Origin: UBA1240 sp045599185
GTDB taxonomy: Bacteria; Spirochaetota; Spirochaetia; Treponematales; Treponemataceae
Assembly: GCA_045599185.1 (NCBI GenBank)
Contig: JAZRVO010000006.1
Location: 62,001-126,000, forward strand
Direction of reading: 5' to 3'
Length of the DNA: 64,000 nt
Part shown: positions 32,901-42,215 of the stretch, piece after piece
Layout of the letters: each line of letters begins with the position of its first letter
Position numbering within the stretch: the stretch's first letter is position 1
Translations under genes and position numbers: made by a program
The notes under the pieces: model-generated
Database searches by the model: none
Told to the model about the DNA's origin: nothing
What the model saw: only the letters and a program-made list of their open reading frames with translations

Positions 32901-34421
32901 ATGAATTATAGTGAAATGTCTGTTGCTCAGTTACAGACTCTTTTAATAGAAGGAAAATGTACCAGTTCTGAACTTGTGGCGTTTTTCAAAAAAAGTGTAG
33001 AAGACGACAATACTTCTGCCGTGCCTTTGAAAGGTTTTCTGGAAGTATATGCCGACGTAGAAAAAAAAGCCCAGGCTGCTGATGATGAAATTACCGAAGC
33101 ACGCAAAAACGGCGACGGTGCCGTAAAGGCTCTTTTTGAACAGAAACCGTTCCTTGGAATTCCTTTCGGCGTAAAAGACAATATTTCAGTGCAGGGAAAA
33201 ACCTGCACCTGCGGCAGCCGCATTTTGAACGGCTACATTGCACCGTACAACGCAACCGTTGTTCAGCGTCTTATAAATGCCGGAGGCATTCCTTTTGGCC
33301 GCACAAACATGGACGAATTTGCAATGGGTTCTTCTACCGAATATTCATGCTACGGCGCAACCCACAACCCGGCAAACCGCGCCTACGCACCTGGCGGAAG
33401 TTCCGGCGGTAGTGCCGCTGCCGTTGCCGGCGGTCAGATTCCATTTTCTTTGGGAACAGAAACCGGCGGTTCGGTTCGCCTGCCGGCTGCATACTGCGGC
33501 ATTTACGGATATAAACCAACTTACGGCACTTTAAGCCGCTGGGGCGTTGTTGCATTCGGTTCAAGCCTTGATCAGGTTGGCCTGTTTGGTAAAGAACCTA
33601 AAGACATTGCCCTGCCGCTTTCTGTTTTGGCCGGTGAAGATTTTTACGATGACACATCAAGTGATACAGATGTTTCTGCCTGTAAAGAATTAAAGGCTGC
33701 TTCGTTAAAAGGCATGAAAATTGCAATTCCAAAGCAGTTCATGCAGGCAGAAGGTTTGAACAGCCAGATTGCAGCACGTTTTGAAGAAGCAAAAGAATGG
33801 TTTGTTTCTCAGGGCGCAACTTTGGAAACCGTTGAAATTCCGGTTTTAGACGCTGCAATTGCAAGCTACTACGTAATTGCACTTTCTGAAGCAGCAAGTA
33901 ACTTAAGCCGTTTCGACGGCATCCGCTATGGCGACCGCAAAGACCCGGGTGAAGGTTATGACGAACTGTATGTTGCAACACGCAGCAACGGTTTTGGTCC
34001 GGAAGTAAAACGCCGCATCGTTATCGGTAACTACGTGCTTTCAACCCACTTTTCAGGCGACTGCTACAAAAAGGCAATGACGGTTCGCGCACGCATTCAG
34101 CGTGACATTTCAAAGGTTCTTGAAAGTTACGATTTCATTTTGTGCCCTACAAGCCCAACTACAGCCTTTAAGCTTGGCGAAAAAGTTGACGATCCGATGG
34201 CCATGTACCTTTCAGACCTTTTTACAACTTTCGTAAACCTGGCTCGTGTTCCGGCCGTAAACCTGCCAACCGCCTGCACTGCCGAAGGCTTGCCGGTGGG
34301 CATTCAGATTGCTGGTGCGCATTTTAAAGATGCAAAGTTGCTTGAAATTGCCCAAACCTGGCACGAAGCACACCCAGAAATTGCTAAAAATATTGCAAAT
34401 GTTGCGAGGGCTTCAAAATGA
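32901..34421 (+). CDS. gatA: Asp/Glu-tRNA amidotransferase subunit A
   Basis: A 506-residue amidase-signature enzyme that releases ammonia from glutamine for GatB. The Ser-cisSer-Lys triad is visible: Lys in IPFGVKDNIS, the GGSSGGSAAAVAGG block and the nucleophile Ser in TETGGSVRLPA. Start ATG 32901 has GGAG 9 nt upstream; the TTG at 32889 is in the same frame but overlaps that site. Its stop overlaps the gatB start (ATGA). Confidence 0.96.
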   Translation: MNYSEMSVAQLQTLLIEGKCTSSELVAFFKKSVEDDNTSAVPLKGFLEVYADVEKKAQAADDEITEARKNGDGAVKALFEQKPFLGIPFGVKDNISVQGKTCTCGSRILNGYIAPYNATVVQRLINAGGIPFGRTNMDEFAMGSSTEYSCYGATHNPANRAYAPGGSSGGSAAAVAGGQIPFSLGTETGGSVRLPAAYCGIYGYKPTYGTLSRWGVVAFGSSLDQVGLFGKEPKDIALPLSVLAGEDFYDDTSSDTDVSACKELKAASLKGMKIAIPKQFMQAEGLNSQIAARFEEAKEWFVSQGATLETVEIPVLDAAIASYYVIALSEAASNLSRFDGIRYGDRKDPGEGYDELYVATRSNGFGPEVKRRIVIGNYVLSTHFSGDCYKKAMTVRARIQRDISKVLESYDFILCPTSPTTAFKLGEKVDDPMAMYLSDLFTTFVNLARVPAVNLPTACTAEGLPVGIQIAGAHFKDAKLLEIAQTWHEAHPEIAKNIANVARASK

Positions 34422-35875
34422 GTGTAGATAAATACGAAATTATTATTGGCTGCGAAATTCACTGTCAGCTTTTAACAAAAACAAAAGCTTTCTGCGCATG
34501 CGAAAACCGTTACGGCGGAATGCCGAATACACGTGTATGCCCTGTTTGCTTGGGTTTGCCGGGTGCAATGCCGCGCGTAAGCAAAGGTTATGTAGAACTG
34601 GGCGCAGTTGCCGGTTTGGCACTTAACTGTAACATTGCCGAATTTACAAAATTTGACCGCAAGCACTATTTTTACCCGGACTTGGTAAAAGGCTATCAGA
34701 TTACTCAGTACGATATTCCGCTCTGTTCCGACGGTTACGTTGATTTGCCGCAGGACGGCGGATACAAGCGCGTGCGCATTGAACGCATTCACCTTGAAGA
34801 AGACGTAGGTAAAAGCCTTCACCTTGAAGGTGCACACAGTTACATTGACTATAACCGCAGCGGTACACCTCTTATTGAAATTGTTACAAAGCCGGATATG
34901 TGTCAGCCTGAAGAAGCTGCGCTTTTCATGCAGACGGTACAGGAAATTCTGCGCTACGTAAACGTTACGGAAGGAAACCTTGAAGAAGGTAATATGCGCT
35001 GCGACGCAAACATCAACCTTAAGATTTGGGAAAACGGCAAGGAATACCGCACCCCGATTTCTGAAATTAAGAACCTCAACTCTTTCCGTTCTATTCGCGA
35101 AGCATGTACTTACGAAGTTAAACGCCAGCTGGAAGAATTTGAAAACGACCGCCAGGAATACGTGGCAGGTTTTAAACGCACTTTGGGCTGGGACGAAGCA
35201 AAAGGCGTTACCGTTGCCCAGCGCACCAAAAACAGTTTTGTAGACTACCGCTTTGTAGTTGAACCAGATATTAAGCCTTTTACTGTTTCACGCGAACTGG
35301 TAGAAGTTGCCCGCAGTAAAGTTGGCGAATTGCCGGAAGCAAAACGCATCCGCTTAAAGAAAGAATTCGGACTTTCGGATTTTGACGTGCAGACACTGAC
35401 GACCAGCCGTGCCTTGGCTTTGTGGTTTGAAGAATGTGCAAAACTCAGCAAAGACCCTAAAAAGGCTGCAAACTGGATTCTGGCAGAACTGCTGGCCGTT
35501 TTGAACGAACGCAGCCAGAAAATTACTGACATTTCAATTACACCGGCACATATTGCCGAACTTGTTAACAAAGTTGCCGACGGCGTAATTACTTCAAGAC
35601 AGGCAAAAGACGTTTTTGCTGAAATGATTGAAACCAGCAAAATGCCTGGCAAAATTATTGCAGAAAAAGGCCTTGCTGCAACAACCAACACCGATGAAAT
35701 TGTTGCTTTTGTGCGCGAAGTAATTGCCGAAAACCCGAAAGCAATTGAAGACCTTAAAAGCGGCAAGTCGAATGTTGTCGGCTGGCTTATGGGTCAGGTT
35801 ATGAAAAAATCGAAGGGCAAGGCAACACCGGCCGCAGCAACCAAGCTGCTGAACGAAGAATTGGCCAAGCTTTAG
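34418..35875 (+). CDS. gatB: Asp/Glu-tRNA amidotransferase subunit B
   Basis: A 485-residue protein with the GatB kinase-like core (IIGCEIHCQLLTKTKAFC, PVCLGLPGAMP, DYNRSGTPLIEI, EEGNMRCDANI) and a C-terminal YqeY-like tRNA-binding helical domain. It phosphorylates the misacylated Glu or Asp and amidates it with ammonia channelled from GatA. Coupled to gatA through an ATGA overlap. A terminator follows 45 bp after the stop. Confidence 0.96.
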   Translation: MSVDKYEIIIGCEIHCQLLTKTKAFCACENRYGGMPNTRVCPVCLGLPGAMPRVSKGYVELGAVAGLALNCNIAEFTKFDRKHYFYPDLVKGYQITQYDIPLCSDGYVDLPQDGGYKRVRIERIHLEEDVGKSLHLEGAHSYIDYNRSGTPLIEIVTKPDMCQPEEAALFMQTVQEILRYVNVTEGNLEEGNMRCDANINLKIWENGKEYRTPISEIKNLNSFRSIREACTYEVKRQLEEFENDRQEYVAGFKRTLGWDEAKGVTVAQRTKNSFVDYRFVVEPDIKPFTVSRELVEVARSKVGELPEAKRIRLKKEFGLSDFDVQTLTTSRALALWFEECAKLSKDPKKAANWILAELLAVLNERSQKITDISITPAHIAELVNKVADGVITSRQAKDVFAEMIETSKMPGKIIAEKGLAATTNTDEIVAFVREVIAENPKAIEDLKSGKSNVVGWLMGQVMKKSKGKATPAAATKLLNEELAKL

Positions 35876-35917
35876 TTTTAACGGCGGCTTTAGAAACTGA
35901 AATTCTCAGAGCCGTTT

Positions 35918-35955
35918 TAGAAAAACAGACGCTGTTTTTGCGGTGTCTGTTTTTT
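35918..35955 (+). terminator. Terminator of the gatCAB unit
   Basis: ACAGACGC and GCGGTGTCTGT pair with one bulge around TGTTTTT, followed by eight T. Confidence 0.75.
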
Positions 35956-36001
35956 TTCGTCGTTTCAATTTTGTAGAATGTTAAAAGGAAAAGCAGAAAT
36001 A

Positions 36002-36823
36002 ATGGAAAACTTTGACTTTGAAAGCGAAATTACAAAGCGTTATGGCCAGATTAGGCGTGCCCGCGGCAATTTTTTGTACACGCAGAAAAATGTACGGCTT
36101 TTGGATATGTATTTAGATAACGGTGCGTCAATTTTGGGCTGGAGCAAGGGTCAAAGCCGGTTATTTTTGAAGAACACCCTTGACCGCGGTTTTAGCGCCG
36201 GTTTTACAAAAAACGTGCCTGCAAATTTGAATCTGGCTTTAAGCCGGCTTTTTATCGGTTTTAATGTTTTTAATATTTATTCCAACCGCGAAACCTTGCA
36301 GAATGCTTTTGACGCGTACAGAAGTTTTTCTGCAAAAAACGGCACACCAGTAGAAGAAATTTTACCAGTCTGGCGGCCGTGGCAGGATTTCAGTTCTTCT
36401 GCCAAACCGGAAAATTTTTCATGTTTCGGCTTTGTTTTACCTTTCAGCTGGAACGGGGCAAAAGTTTTTGCCTGCAAAACCATGAATGCTGACGCGCTTA
36501 ATGCTGTTTTGCCGGAAAGTGATGCAATTAATAAGCCTTTGGAAGCAGCCTTTTGCCGAAGCCTTTTTGACCTTATTGCCGAACTGCCGCTTAGAAGTTT
36601 GGCGCAGTATGCCCAGTATGATGCAATTTTGGAAAAATACTGGAACAGGCAGGGTGCATACCTGCTGCCCAAGGTAAGTGAAGACGCGTACAAGGATTTT
36701 TTTCTGTATTGCCTTGAAAACCGGGTGCTGATTTCGCCATATTACGAAGAACCTTCGATTGTGCCTTTTGGTGTAAGTGACGGTTCTTTAACTGCAATAA
36801 AAAACAGCTGTTTTCAGCTGTAA
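36002..36823 (+). CDS. Unrecognised protein with aminotransferase-like ends
   Basis: A 273-residue cytoplasmic protein I cannot assign. Its first 70 residues (RYGQIRRARGNFLY, LLDMYLDNGASILGW) echo the N-terminal arm of class III aminotransferases, and its last 40 (YCLENRVLISPYYEEPSIVP) echo their C-terminal lid. The large domain with the PLP lysine is missing and the middle is unlike it. This could be a reduced relative in a non-catalytic role, or chance. AAAAGGA lies 13 nt before ATG 36002; an ATG at 35978 is also in frame. A 19-bp hairpin ends the gene. Confidence 0.6.
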   Translation: MENFDFESEITKRYGQIRRARGNFLYTQKNVRLLDMYLDNGASILGWSKGQSRLFLKNTLDRGFSAGFTKNVPANLNLALSRLFIGFNVFNIYSNRETLQNAFDAYRSFSAKNGTPVEEILPVWRPWQDFSSSAKPENFSCFGFVLPFSWNGAKVFACKTMNADALNAVLPESDAINKPLEAAFCRSLFDLIAELPLRSLAQYAQYDAILEKYWNRQGAYLLPKVSEDAYKDFFLYCLENRVLISPYYEEPSIVPFGVSDGSLTAIKNSCFQL

Positions 36824-36826
36824 AAC

Positions 36827-36870
36827 GCACAAAAAAAAGCTTGCCATCAAAGGCAAGCTTTTTTTTGTGC
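36827..36870. terminator. Strong bidirectional terminator
   Basis: A 19-bp perfect stem (36827-36845 with 36852-36870) with A8 and T8 runs inside the arms. It serves the 36002 gene and the convergent peptide-binding lipoprotein gene. Confidence 0.95.
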
Positions 36871-36893
36871 GTGTCTGCAAATGTTAAAGGCAC

Positions 36894-38501
36894 TTATTTT
36901 GCCATAATTTTGTCAGGCGAAATATTTTTCAAGTGAATGTTCATATAATTCAGCATGCCGTTGGACGCAACGTTCTGCGCATTAAAGCCTTCCCAGGTGT
37001 CGCTGTCAAAAAGCTGCAGTTCACTTTCGTAATATAGCGGAATAAGGGCGCAGTCTTCGTCAATTGCAAGGCTTTCTGCCTGTTTCAGCAGTGCCAGACG
37101 CTGGTTACCGCCGGAAAGGGCAGCCTGACGCATTATGGAATCAAATTTTGGGTTGTTGTATTTGCCTGCATTTTCTGAATCAGTGCTAATCAGCTGTTCT
37201 AAAAAAGTTGCACCGTCATTGGCAAAGCCGTGCCAGCCGCCGCGGCACAATTCATAACCGTTTCGAAGGCGTTTGGCGTAAAAATGTGTCCAGTCTGCAT
37301 CTTCAATTTTTATGGAAATTCCAAGGTTTTCTTTCCAGCAGCGTGCCAGATAATTCATTACGCTTAAATGGCGCAAATCATCGGTATTTGTTACCAATGT
37401 CAGTTCCGGAAAATTCTTGCCGTCTGTAAAGCCTGCCTTGCTTAAAAGTTCCTTTGCTTTTTCCACATTGAAAACTTCCCGGTCGTCCTGCCACTGTTCA
37501 AGCGGCACAATTGAATTTGCCGCAATCGCGTTGCCGTCCAGAACATTTTCTACCAAAAACTGCCGGTCTATTGCCAGACTGAGGGCTTTGCGCACGTTTA
37601 CATCGTTCAGCGTGCCGTGGTTGTTGTTGATGTAGCAGTACTGCACGACAGGCTGCATAATTTTCTGCAATTTTCCGTCGCTAGCAACAAGGCCGTAAGA
37701 ATTTTCCGGCACTTGGGCTATCCACGCAATTTTTCCGTCCTTAAAGTCCTGATAAACTGCGCTTGAAGCACCAGCCGGTAAAAAAACTAAACGCGCCAAA
37801 GCCAAATTACCGTGATTCCAGTATTTGCGGTTTTCTGTAAGGCTAACCGTGCCGCTGCTGTCCTTGCTTAAAAGCTTAAAAGGCCCGTTGCAAACCAGAA
37901 CGTCCGCATCGGCCCATGCCTGCCCGGCAGCGTCTACCACGTGCATGGGCAAAACGGCAAAAGCGCTGGTTGCAAGGCAATTTAACGCGTCCGGCCGGGG
38001 AGAATTAAAATGCAGTTTTATGGTTGAATCGTTTACAACTTCAATGCCAACTTCGCTTTCATCGCACTGGTTTATTGAAAAAGGGTATGCGCCCTTGACA
38101 AGTTCAGTCATAAGGAATTTTTTGTGATTGCTGCTGTTTTGCAGAAGGTACAGCCAGGATTTTTTTACTGTTTCAGCCGTAATTGGCGTATCATCCGTCC
38201 AGCTGGTTTTGCGCAAAGCCAGCGTTAACGTGCGGTTATCGGCAGAAAAATGCCACGCGGCGGCAATGCCGGGTTCCGGCTGGTTCGTTTCGCTGTTAAT
38301 TGTTACCAAACCTTCAAAAAGTGCCGAATATATGCGTTCGCTTTCCGGGTTTGTTATTTGTGCCGGGTTAAAAGTTACCGCACCCGTGCCGTTTGCAATT
38401 GTAAAAGTGTTTGCAGCCATGTTTTTTACGCAGCTGCTGAATAAAATTGAAATTCCTAGAATTAAAAATGAACAGAAAGAATATTTAAAAACAGATTTCA
38501 T
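36894..38501 (-). CDS. OppA-type peptide-binding lipoprotein
   Basis: A 535-residue solute-binding protein of family SBP_bac_5 with a lipobox (LFSSC, Cys24). Family marks are the AALFEGLVTI region, GIAAAWHFSADNRTLTLALR, TAETVKKSWLYLL and RKALSLAIDRQFLVENVL. Such proteins deliver oligopeptides to Opp/Dpp ABC importers. No permease or ATPase gene adjoins, so the partner is elsewhere. ATG 38501 is preferred to the TTG two codons upstream because the promoter places +1 exactly on it. Confidence 0.92.
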   Translation of the reverse strand: MKSVFKYSFCSFLILGISILFSSCVKNMAANTFTIANGTGAVTFNPAQITNPESERIYSALFEGLVTINSETNQPEPGIAAAWHFSADNRTLTLALRKTSWTDDTPITAETVKKSWLYLLQNSSNHKKFLMTELVKGAYPFSINQCDESEVGIEVVNDSTIKLHFNSPRPDALNCLATSAFAVLPMHVVDAAGQAWADADVLVCNGPFKLLSKDSSGTVSLTENRKYWNHGNLALARLVFLPAGASSAVYQDFKDGKIAWIAQVPENSYGLVASDGKLQKIMQPVVQYCYINNNHGTLNDVNVRKALSLAIDRQFLVENVLDGNAIAANSIVPLEQWQDDREVFNVEKAKELLSKAGFTDGKNFPELTLVTNTDDLRHLSVMNYLARCWKENLGISIKIEDADWTHFYAKRLRNGYELCRGGWHGFANDGATFLEQLISTDSENAGKYNNPKFDSIMRQAALSGGNQRLALLKQAESLAIDEDCALIPLYYESELQLFDSDTWEGFNAQNVASNGMLNYMNIHLKNISPDKIMAK

Positions 38502-38507
38502 GTACAA

Positions 38508-38537
38508 AGTTTAGCAAATTTTAAGGGCGGTTGTCGA
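38508..38537 (-). promoter_or_regulatory. Promoter of the peptide-binding lipoprotein gene, leaderless geometry
   Basis: Minus strand: TCGACA (38537-38532), an 18-bp spacer and TAAACT (38513-38508). Expected +1 is 38501, the A of the start codon. Confidence 0.65.
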
Positions 38538-38641
38538 GCTTAAAAAACTTGTATTGTTTTGCAGTTTTTAATTATAATTTTTATTATATATTATAAAATT
38601 ATAAAAAAAATTGCTTTTACATTTTGTCATGCTGAACTTGT

Positions 38642-38706
38642 ACAAAAACTAGGGGCTTTTGCATACACCAAGCAATAGTTAGAGAAAAAGCAAACAGCAA
38701 AAGCGC
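38642..38706 (+). repeat. R2 dispersed repeat, copy a
   Basis: ACAAAAACTAGGGGCTTTTG opens a unit with AAGCAATAGTTAGAG and ends AGCAAAAGC. GCTTTTGC and GCAAAAGC at its ends can pair. Almost identical to the copy at 38745-38807. Confidence 0.8.
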
Positions 38707-38744
38707 ATGCTAATATATAGAAAAAGAGGCGTAGTTTTTGTGCA

Positions 38745-38807
38745 GCAAAAACTAGGGGCTTTTGCATACCCAAGCAATAGTTAGAGAAAAAGCAAACAGC
38801 AAAAGCG
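38745..38807 (+). repeat. R2 dispersed repeat, copy b
   Basis: A tandem-like second copy, differing from copy a by a few bases, about 40 bp further on. The two fill much of the 480-bp gap 38502-38981. The remainder holds the lipoprotein promoter, an AT-only palindromic stretch near 38570-38610 and the terminator at 38922. Confidence 0.8.
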
Positions 38808-38921
38808 CGAAGACTTCTCCTTCAAAGTCCGGAAGAAGTGTCCGCAAGGGTGAAGACACAAAAAATTTAGGAATTGCCGGATTTTACGGCACCGCTGATT
38901 TGACTGCCAGCGTAAGATTAC

Positions 38922-38961
38922 TAAAAAAGCCCTTGCTATTTTTTCCGGCAAGGGCTTTTTC
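38922..38961 (-). terminator. Terminator of the acyltransferase gene
   Basis: GCCCTTGC (38929-38936) and GCAAGGGC (38948-38955) extended by A/T pairs, with T runs on both strands. Confidence 0.88.
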
Positions 38962-38981
38962 AAAATTCAGCTAATAATATT

Positions 38982-40298
38982 TTACGCTTCGGCAGGTTCC
39001 TGCTCGCGGCTGGCACTGTTAATTTCGTAAATATTTTCCATTACAAGTGCTGCTTTTGCGCAATGCCGCGGATCAATGGTGTGGAATGCAAACATTACGT
39101 CCTGCACATAAATCTGAAAATTGTTTCCCGGAGTGTAAGGAATGTAGCGCAGTTTGTTCGGGTCAAACTCAATTTCCTTCTGTTCACCAAAATATTCACC
39201 GCTGTAAACATAGGCATCGCGGCAAATGTGAAGAATTCCTACACCGCATTTTTCAATTTTTTTGGTTTTGCGCACCTTCATTTCGGTGCTGCCGTTTGGA
39301 ATAACCGTATCATTTTCCGAAAGCTGACGAAGTTCTACCGGAATAAAAAGGTCAAAATCGCCGTCTTCCCTGATTGTCTGGTTTTCTACGGTGCGCTGGC
39401 CGTTGTACCATTCGCCAATATGGGCATAATGCTGCTTTTCGCCAGCCCAGGAAAGGTGCGCGGTTTCGGTGTATTCGGCACTGCAACCGCAGCTGGTACA
39501 AAAAATTGAATTCTTTGAAGTTTTCAGCGTAAATTCGTTTTTGCAGTTTGGGCAGTGATACAGAATGTTTTCAAGCCCGGCACTGCGGTTGTGACCGGTA
39601 TACAGATTGCCGGTTTTTTCCTGATATGCAAAATTGTCAACGTAAATTGCCTTTGCAATGTGGTCGTCAATCTGTTCGGCGGTCATTTCCTTTATCTGTT
39701 CCGGCGTAAGCGTAATTTTAATGTCAACGTCAATAATGCCGTGCTTCAACTTTTTGCGCCACGTACTGTCGCAAAGGTAGCCTCCCTGTGTTTTTACAGC
39801 AAAAACCGGCAGCTTCATTTTCTTTATCAGTTTGCCGCTGCTTTCGGGCATGTCCTTAGAAATGCCGTTAATTACAATCTGTCCTTCCGGGTAAAGGGCA
39901 AGAATTCCTTCGTTGCCCAGGATGTCAAAAGACTGGCGGATTGTCTGAATGTCCGGCTGAAAAAGGTTTTTTGGCACTGCACGGGCAAGCTTAATTAAAA
40001 AGTGGTAAGGCGAAGCAAGATAAAGCTTACGCGCAACTACAAAGTTAATGCGGCGCGGATAGAATGCGCGAATCATGAAAACGTAATCGTACAGGCTGTG
40101 GTGGTTACCTACAATTATGTAAGGCGGCTTAAACTTCAAAAGTTCTTCGCGCACCTGCTTGCCATAAACAACCCTGCCGTCCGGGCAGGTGAAAGTGTAG
40201 CGAACCTTTCGCTTGGAAAAAGACAGAACGGAAACTATAAAACCGAAAAAGTAATAGATGAATCTGTTTGGGCGTTTTGTTTTTGTTCGCTTTGCCAT
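38982..40298 (-). CDS. PlsC-type acyltransferase with zinc ribbon
   Basis: A 438-residue protein. Residues about 15-35 form a membrane segment. Residues about 45-235 are a 1-acylglycerol-3-phosphate acyltransferase domain: HHSLYD (HX4D) and YPEGQIV for acceptor binding. A CPNC-N15-CTSCGC zinc ribbon follows at about 265-290, then a beta-rich C-terminal region of about 140 residues that I do not recognise. The family acylates lysophosphatidic acid or related lipids at the inner membrane; the extra zinc ribbon and tail are unusual. GAGG lies 8 nt before the ATG. cls is next upstream on the strand, so both serve phospholipid synthesis. Confidence 0.85.
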   Translation of the reverse strand: MAKRTKTKRPNRFIYYFFGFIVSVLSFSKRKVRYTFTCPDGRVVYGKQVREELLKFKPPYIIVGNHHSLYDYVFMIRAFYPRRINFVVARKLYLASPYHFLIKLARAVPKNLFQPDIQTIRQSFDILGNEGILALYPEGQIVINGISKDMPESSGKLIKKMKLPVFAVKTQGGYLCDSTWRKKLKHGIIDVDIKITLTPEQIKEMTAEQIDDHIAKAIYVDNFAYQEKTGNLYTGHNRSAGLENILYHCPNCKNEFTLKTSKNSIFCTSCGCSAEYTETAHLSWAGEKQHYAHIGEWYNGQRTVENQTIREDGDFDLFIPVELRQLSENDTVIPNGSTEMKVRKTKKIEKCGVGILHICRDAYVYSGEYFGEQKEIEFDPNKLRYIPYTPGNNFQIYVQDVMFAFHTIDPRHCAKAALVMENIYEINSASREQEPAEA

Positions 40299-40424
40299 AA
40301 CATCAACCTCAAAAAAAGAATACGTATAAAGAAAGGAAAAAATTAGTAATGTATTTATTTTCTCAAAAATATTAAGAATGTCAAGTATAATATAAAGCGG
40401 TTGATAGTAATGACAATCAGGCAG

Positions 40425-40441
40425 TTTGAATGCCTGACGGA
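40425..40441. other. Stem-loop between cls and the acyltransferase gene
   Basis: A TCAGGCA-type arm and TGCCTGA pair around a 7-nt loop just after the cls stop (near 40419-40440). There is no T run, so it is at best a weak terminator. The rest of 40299-40453 probably holds the acyltransferase promoter (TTGACA on the minus strand near 40380). Confidence 0.4.
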
Positions 40442-40453
40442 TTGCATTTATTT

Positions 40454-42046
40454 TTACATTAGCGGGGCGAAAATTTTAAAAATGCTTCGTATAAAACGCC
40501 GCGGCAGGCTGGTTTGTGCCAGATATTCTTTCGTAATTTCCCTGCTGCGTGCAAAACTTTCGTGAAAATCTGCCTTAATCTTGGGAATAATTTGGGTGTT
40601 GTACATCCATACGCCGCATTCAAAATGGTGGTAAAGGCTTCTGTAGTCTAAATTTACTGTGCCAACCGTAGCAATAATGTCGTCGCATAAAAACATTTTT
40701 GCGTGCATAAAGCCCGGCGTATATTCAAAAACCTGCACGCCGTTTTCAATCAGTTCCCTGTAATAAGACCGGGTCAGTTCGTGAATTATCCATTTGTCGG
40801 GTATGCAGGGCGTAATAATGCGCACGTCTACGTCGCGTTTGGCGGCAAGCTGAAGGGCTAGAACGATTTCGTGGTCCACAATCAGATAGGGCGTGGTAAT
40901 GTAAAGATAGCGCGTGCTCTGGTTTATTATGTTCAGGTAAATCTGCTCGCCTGTCAGTTCGTTATCAAGCGGCGAATCGCTGTACGGGTGCAGAAAGCCG
41001 TTTTTATATTTGCGGCCGCCATACTGAAAATTTCCAGCTTTCTGCATTTGTGCCGGTTCGCTGCTGCCTGTTTCATTAAGGCTTTTAACGGGTCTTAGGC
41101 TTTCGTAACTTTTTTCAAAATCGCGGTAAATGCACCAGGTATTTACAAACATAAAAGCAAAAGTCAGCGCAGCTTCGCCTTTTATCATTATGCCGGTGTC
41201 TTTCCAGTGACCAAAGCGGTTAATGTGGTTAATGTATTCGTCTGCAATGTTTATGCCGCCGGTAAAAGCCGTTGCGCCGTCTATTACGCATATTTTTTTG
41301 TGGTCGCGGTTGTGCAGAATGGTGCGCGGTGCAGGGCGGTAAGGGTTGAATACAAGTGTTTTTATGCCGGCTTTTTCCAGTTCCAGATTATAGCCGAATG
41401 GCACGGTGCGCACGCTGCCCACGTCGTCGTAAATAAGGCGCACGTCTACGCCGGCGGCAATCTTGCGTTTAAGCACGTCAAGAATGCTCTGCCAGAAAAG
41501 CCCGGGCTGAATTATGAAATATTCAAGATAGATATAGCGCTCGGCTTTTTCTAGTTCTTCAATTATGCACTTAAAAAAAGCTTCGCCGCTTTCAAAATAG
41601 GTCAGTTCTTCTTCGCGGTAAAGTGGAAAACCCGTTGCCTGGGTAATGTAGTGGGACTGGGACGCGGCGTGAGAATCCTGCTGGGCTAAAAAAAGCAGGC
41701 TGTTTGCTTCCCTGGCAAAAAACAGGTTCTGGTCGCTGGTGGCTTTTGCAAGGCGTTTCTGTTCGTCCTTGCGCAGTTTGGAAGAAGAAAACATTGCGTA
41801 AAGCATTACGCCAAACAGGGGCACAAGGCCGATTATTACGATCCACGGTATTTTTGAACTTGGGTTGGAATTTTTGTTTATAAGCACCAGCGTAAGAGCA
41901 AGGCTTAGCACCCAGAAAAATGCAGAAATTATGGCATAATGCTTGCTTAATTCAAAAACCGAAAGTAAAAGAACCCCAATCTGCACCAGAATTAAAACGG
42001 AAACTATTACGAATCGGTTTGTAAGGAATTTAAGCAGTTTTCTCAT
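40454..42046 (-). CDS. cls: Cardiolipin synthase
   Basis: A 530-residue phospholipase-D-superfamily enzyme. Two N-terminal transmembrane helices (about 10-60) anchor it. The two HKD motifs are HKKICVID with following GGINIADEY, and HAKMFLCD with following GTVNLDYRS. It joins two phosphatidylglycerols to form cardiolipin, or uses related substrates. The length is slightly above the 480-510 usual for bacterial Cls. The promoter puts +1 on the start codon and there is no Shine-Dalgarno sequence. Confidence 0.93.
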   Translation of the reverse strand: MRKLLKFLTNRFVIVSVLILVQIGVLLLSVFELSKHYAIISAFFWVLSLALTLVLINKNSNPSSKIPWIVIIGLVPLFGVMLYAMFSSSKLRKDEQKRLAKATSDQNLFFAREANSLLFLAQQDSHAASQSHYITQATGFPLYREEELTYFESGEAFFKCIIEELEKAERYIYLEYFIIQPGLFWQSILDVLKRKIAAGVDVRLIYDDVGSVRTVPFGYNLELEKAGIKTLVFNPYRPAPRTILHNRDHKKICVIDGATAFTGGINIADEYINHINRFGHWKDTGIMIKGEAALTFAFMFVNTWCIYRDFEKSYESLRPVKSLNETGSSEPAQMQKAGNFQYGGRKYKNGFLHPYSDSPLDNELTGEQIYLNIINQSTRYLYITTPYLIVDHEIVLALQLAAKRDVDVRIITPCIPDKWIIHELTRSYYRELIENGVQVFEYTPGFMHAKMFLCDDIIATVGTVNLDYRSLYHHFECGVWMYNTQIIPKIKADFHESFARSREITKEYLAQTSLPRRFIRSIFKIFAPLM

Positions 42047-42052
42047 GGTTCA

Positions 42053-42080
42053 ATTATCGGCAAAAGTGCCGTCCCTGCAA
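42053..42080 (-). promoter_or_regulatory. cls promoter, leaderless geometry
   Basis: Minus strand: TTGCAG (42080-42075), a 16-bp spacer and GATAAT (42058-42053). Expected +1 is 42046, the A of the start codon. Confidence 0.6.
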
Positions 42081-42159
42081 ATTGAAAAAACTTTTAAGGT
42101 ACTGCCCGTTTTTGTAATTTATTCGGAATTACGGTTTGCAATTCGGATGGGTGGGCATA

Positions 42160-42196
42160 AAAAAAGCCGGAACACCTTAAGCATTCCGGCTTTCTT
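42160..42196 (-). terminator. glyA terminator
   Basis: AGCCGGAA and TTCCGGCT (arms 42165-42172 and 42184-42191) with a T run on the minus strand. Confidence 0.88.
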
Positions 42197-42215
42197 TCAG
42201 TTATGGTTTTGCTGC

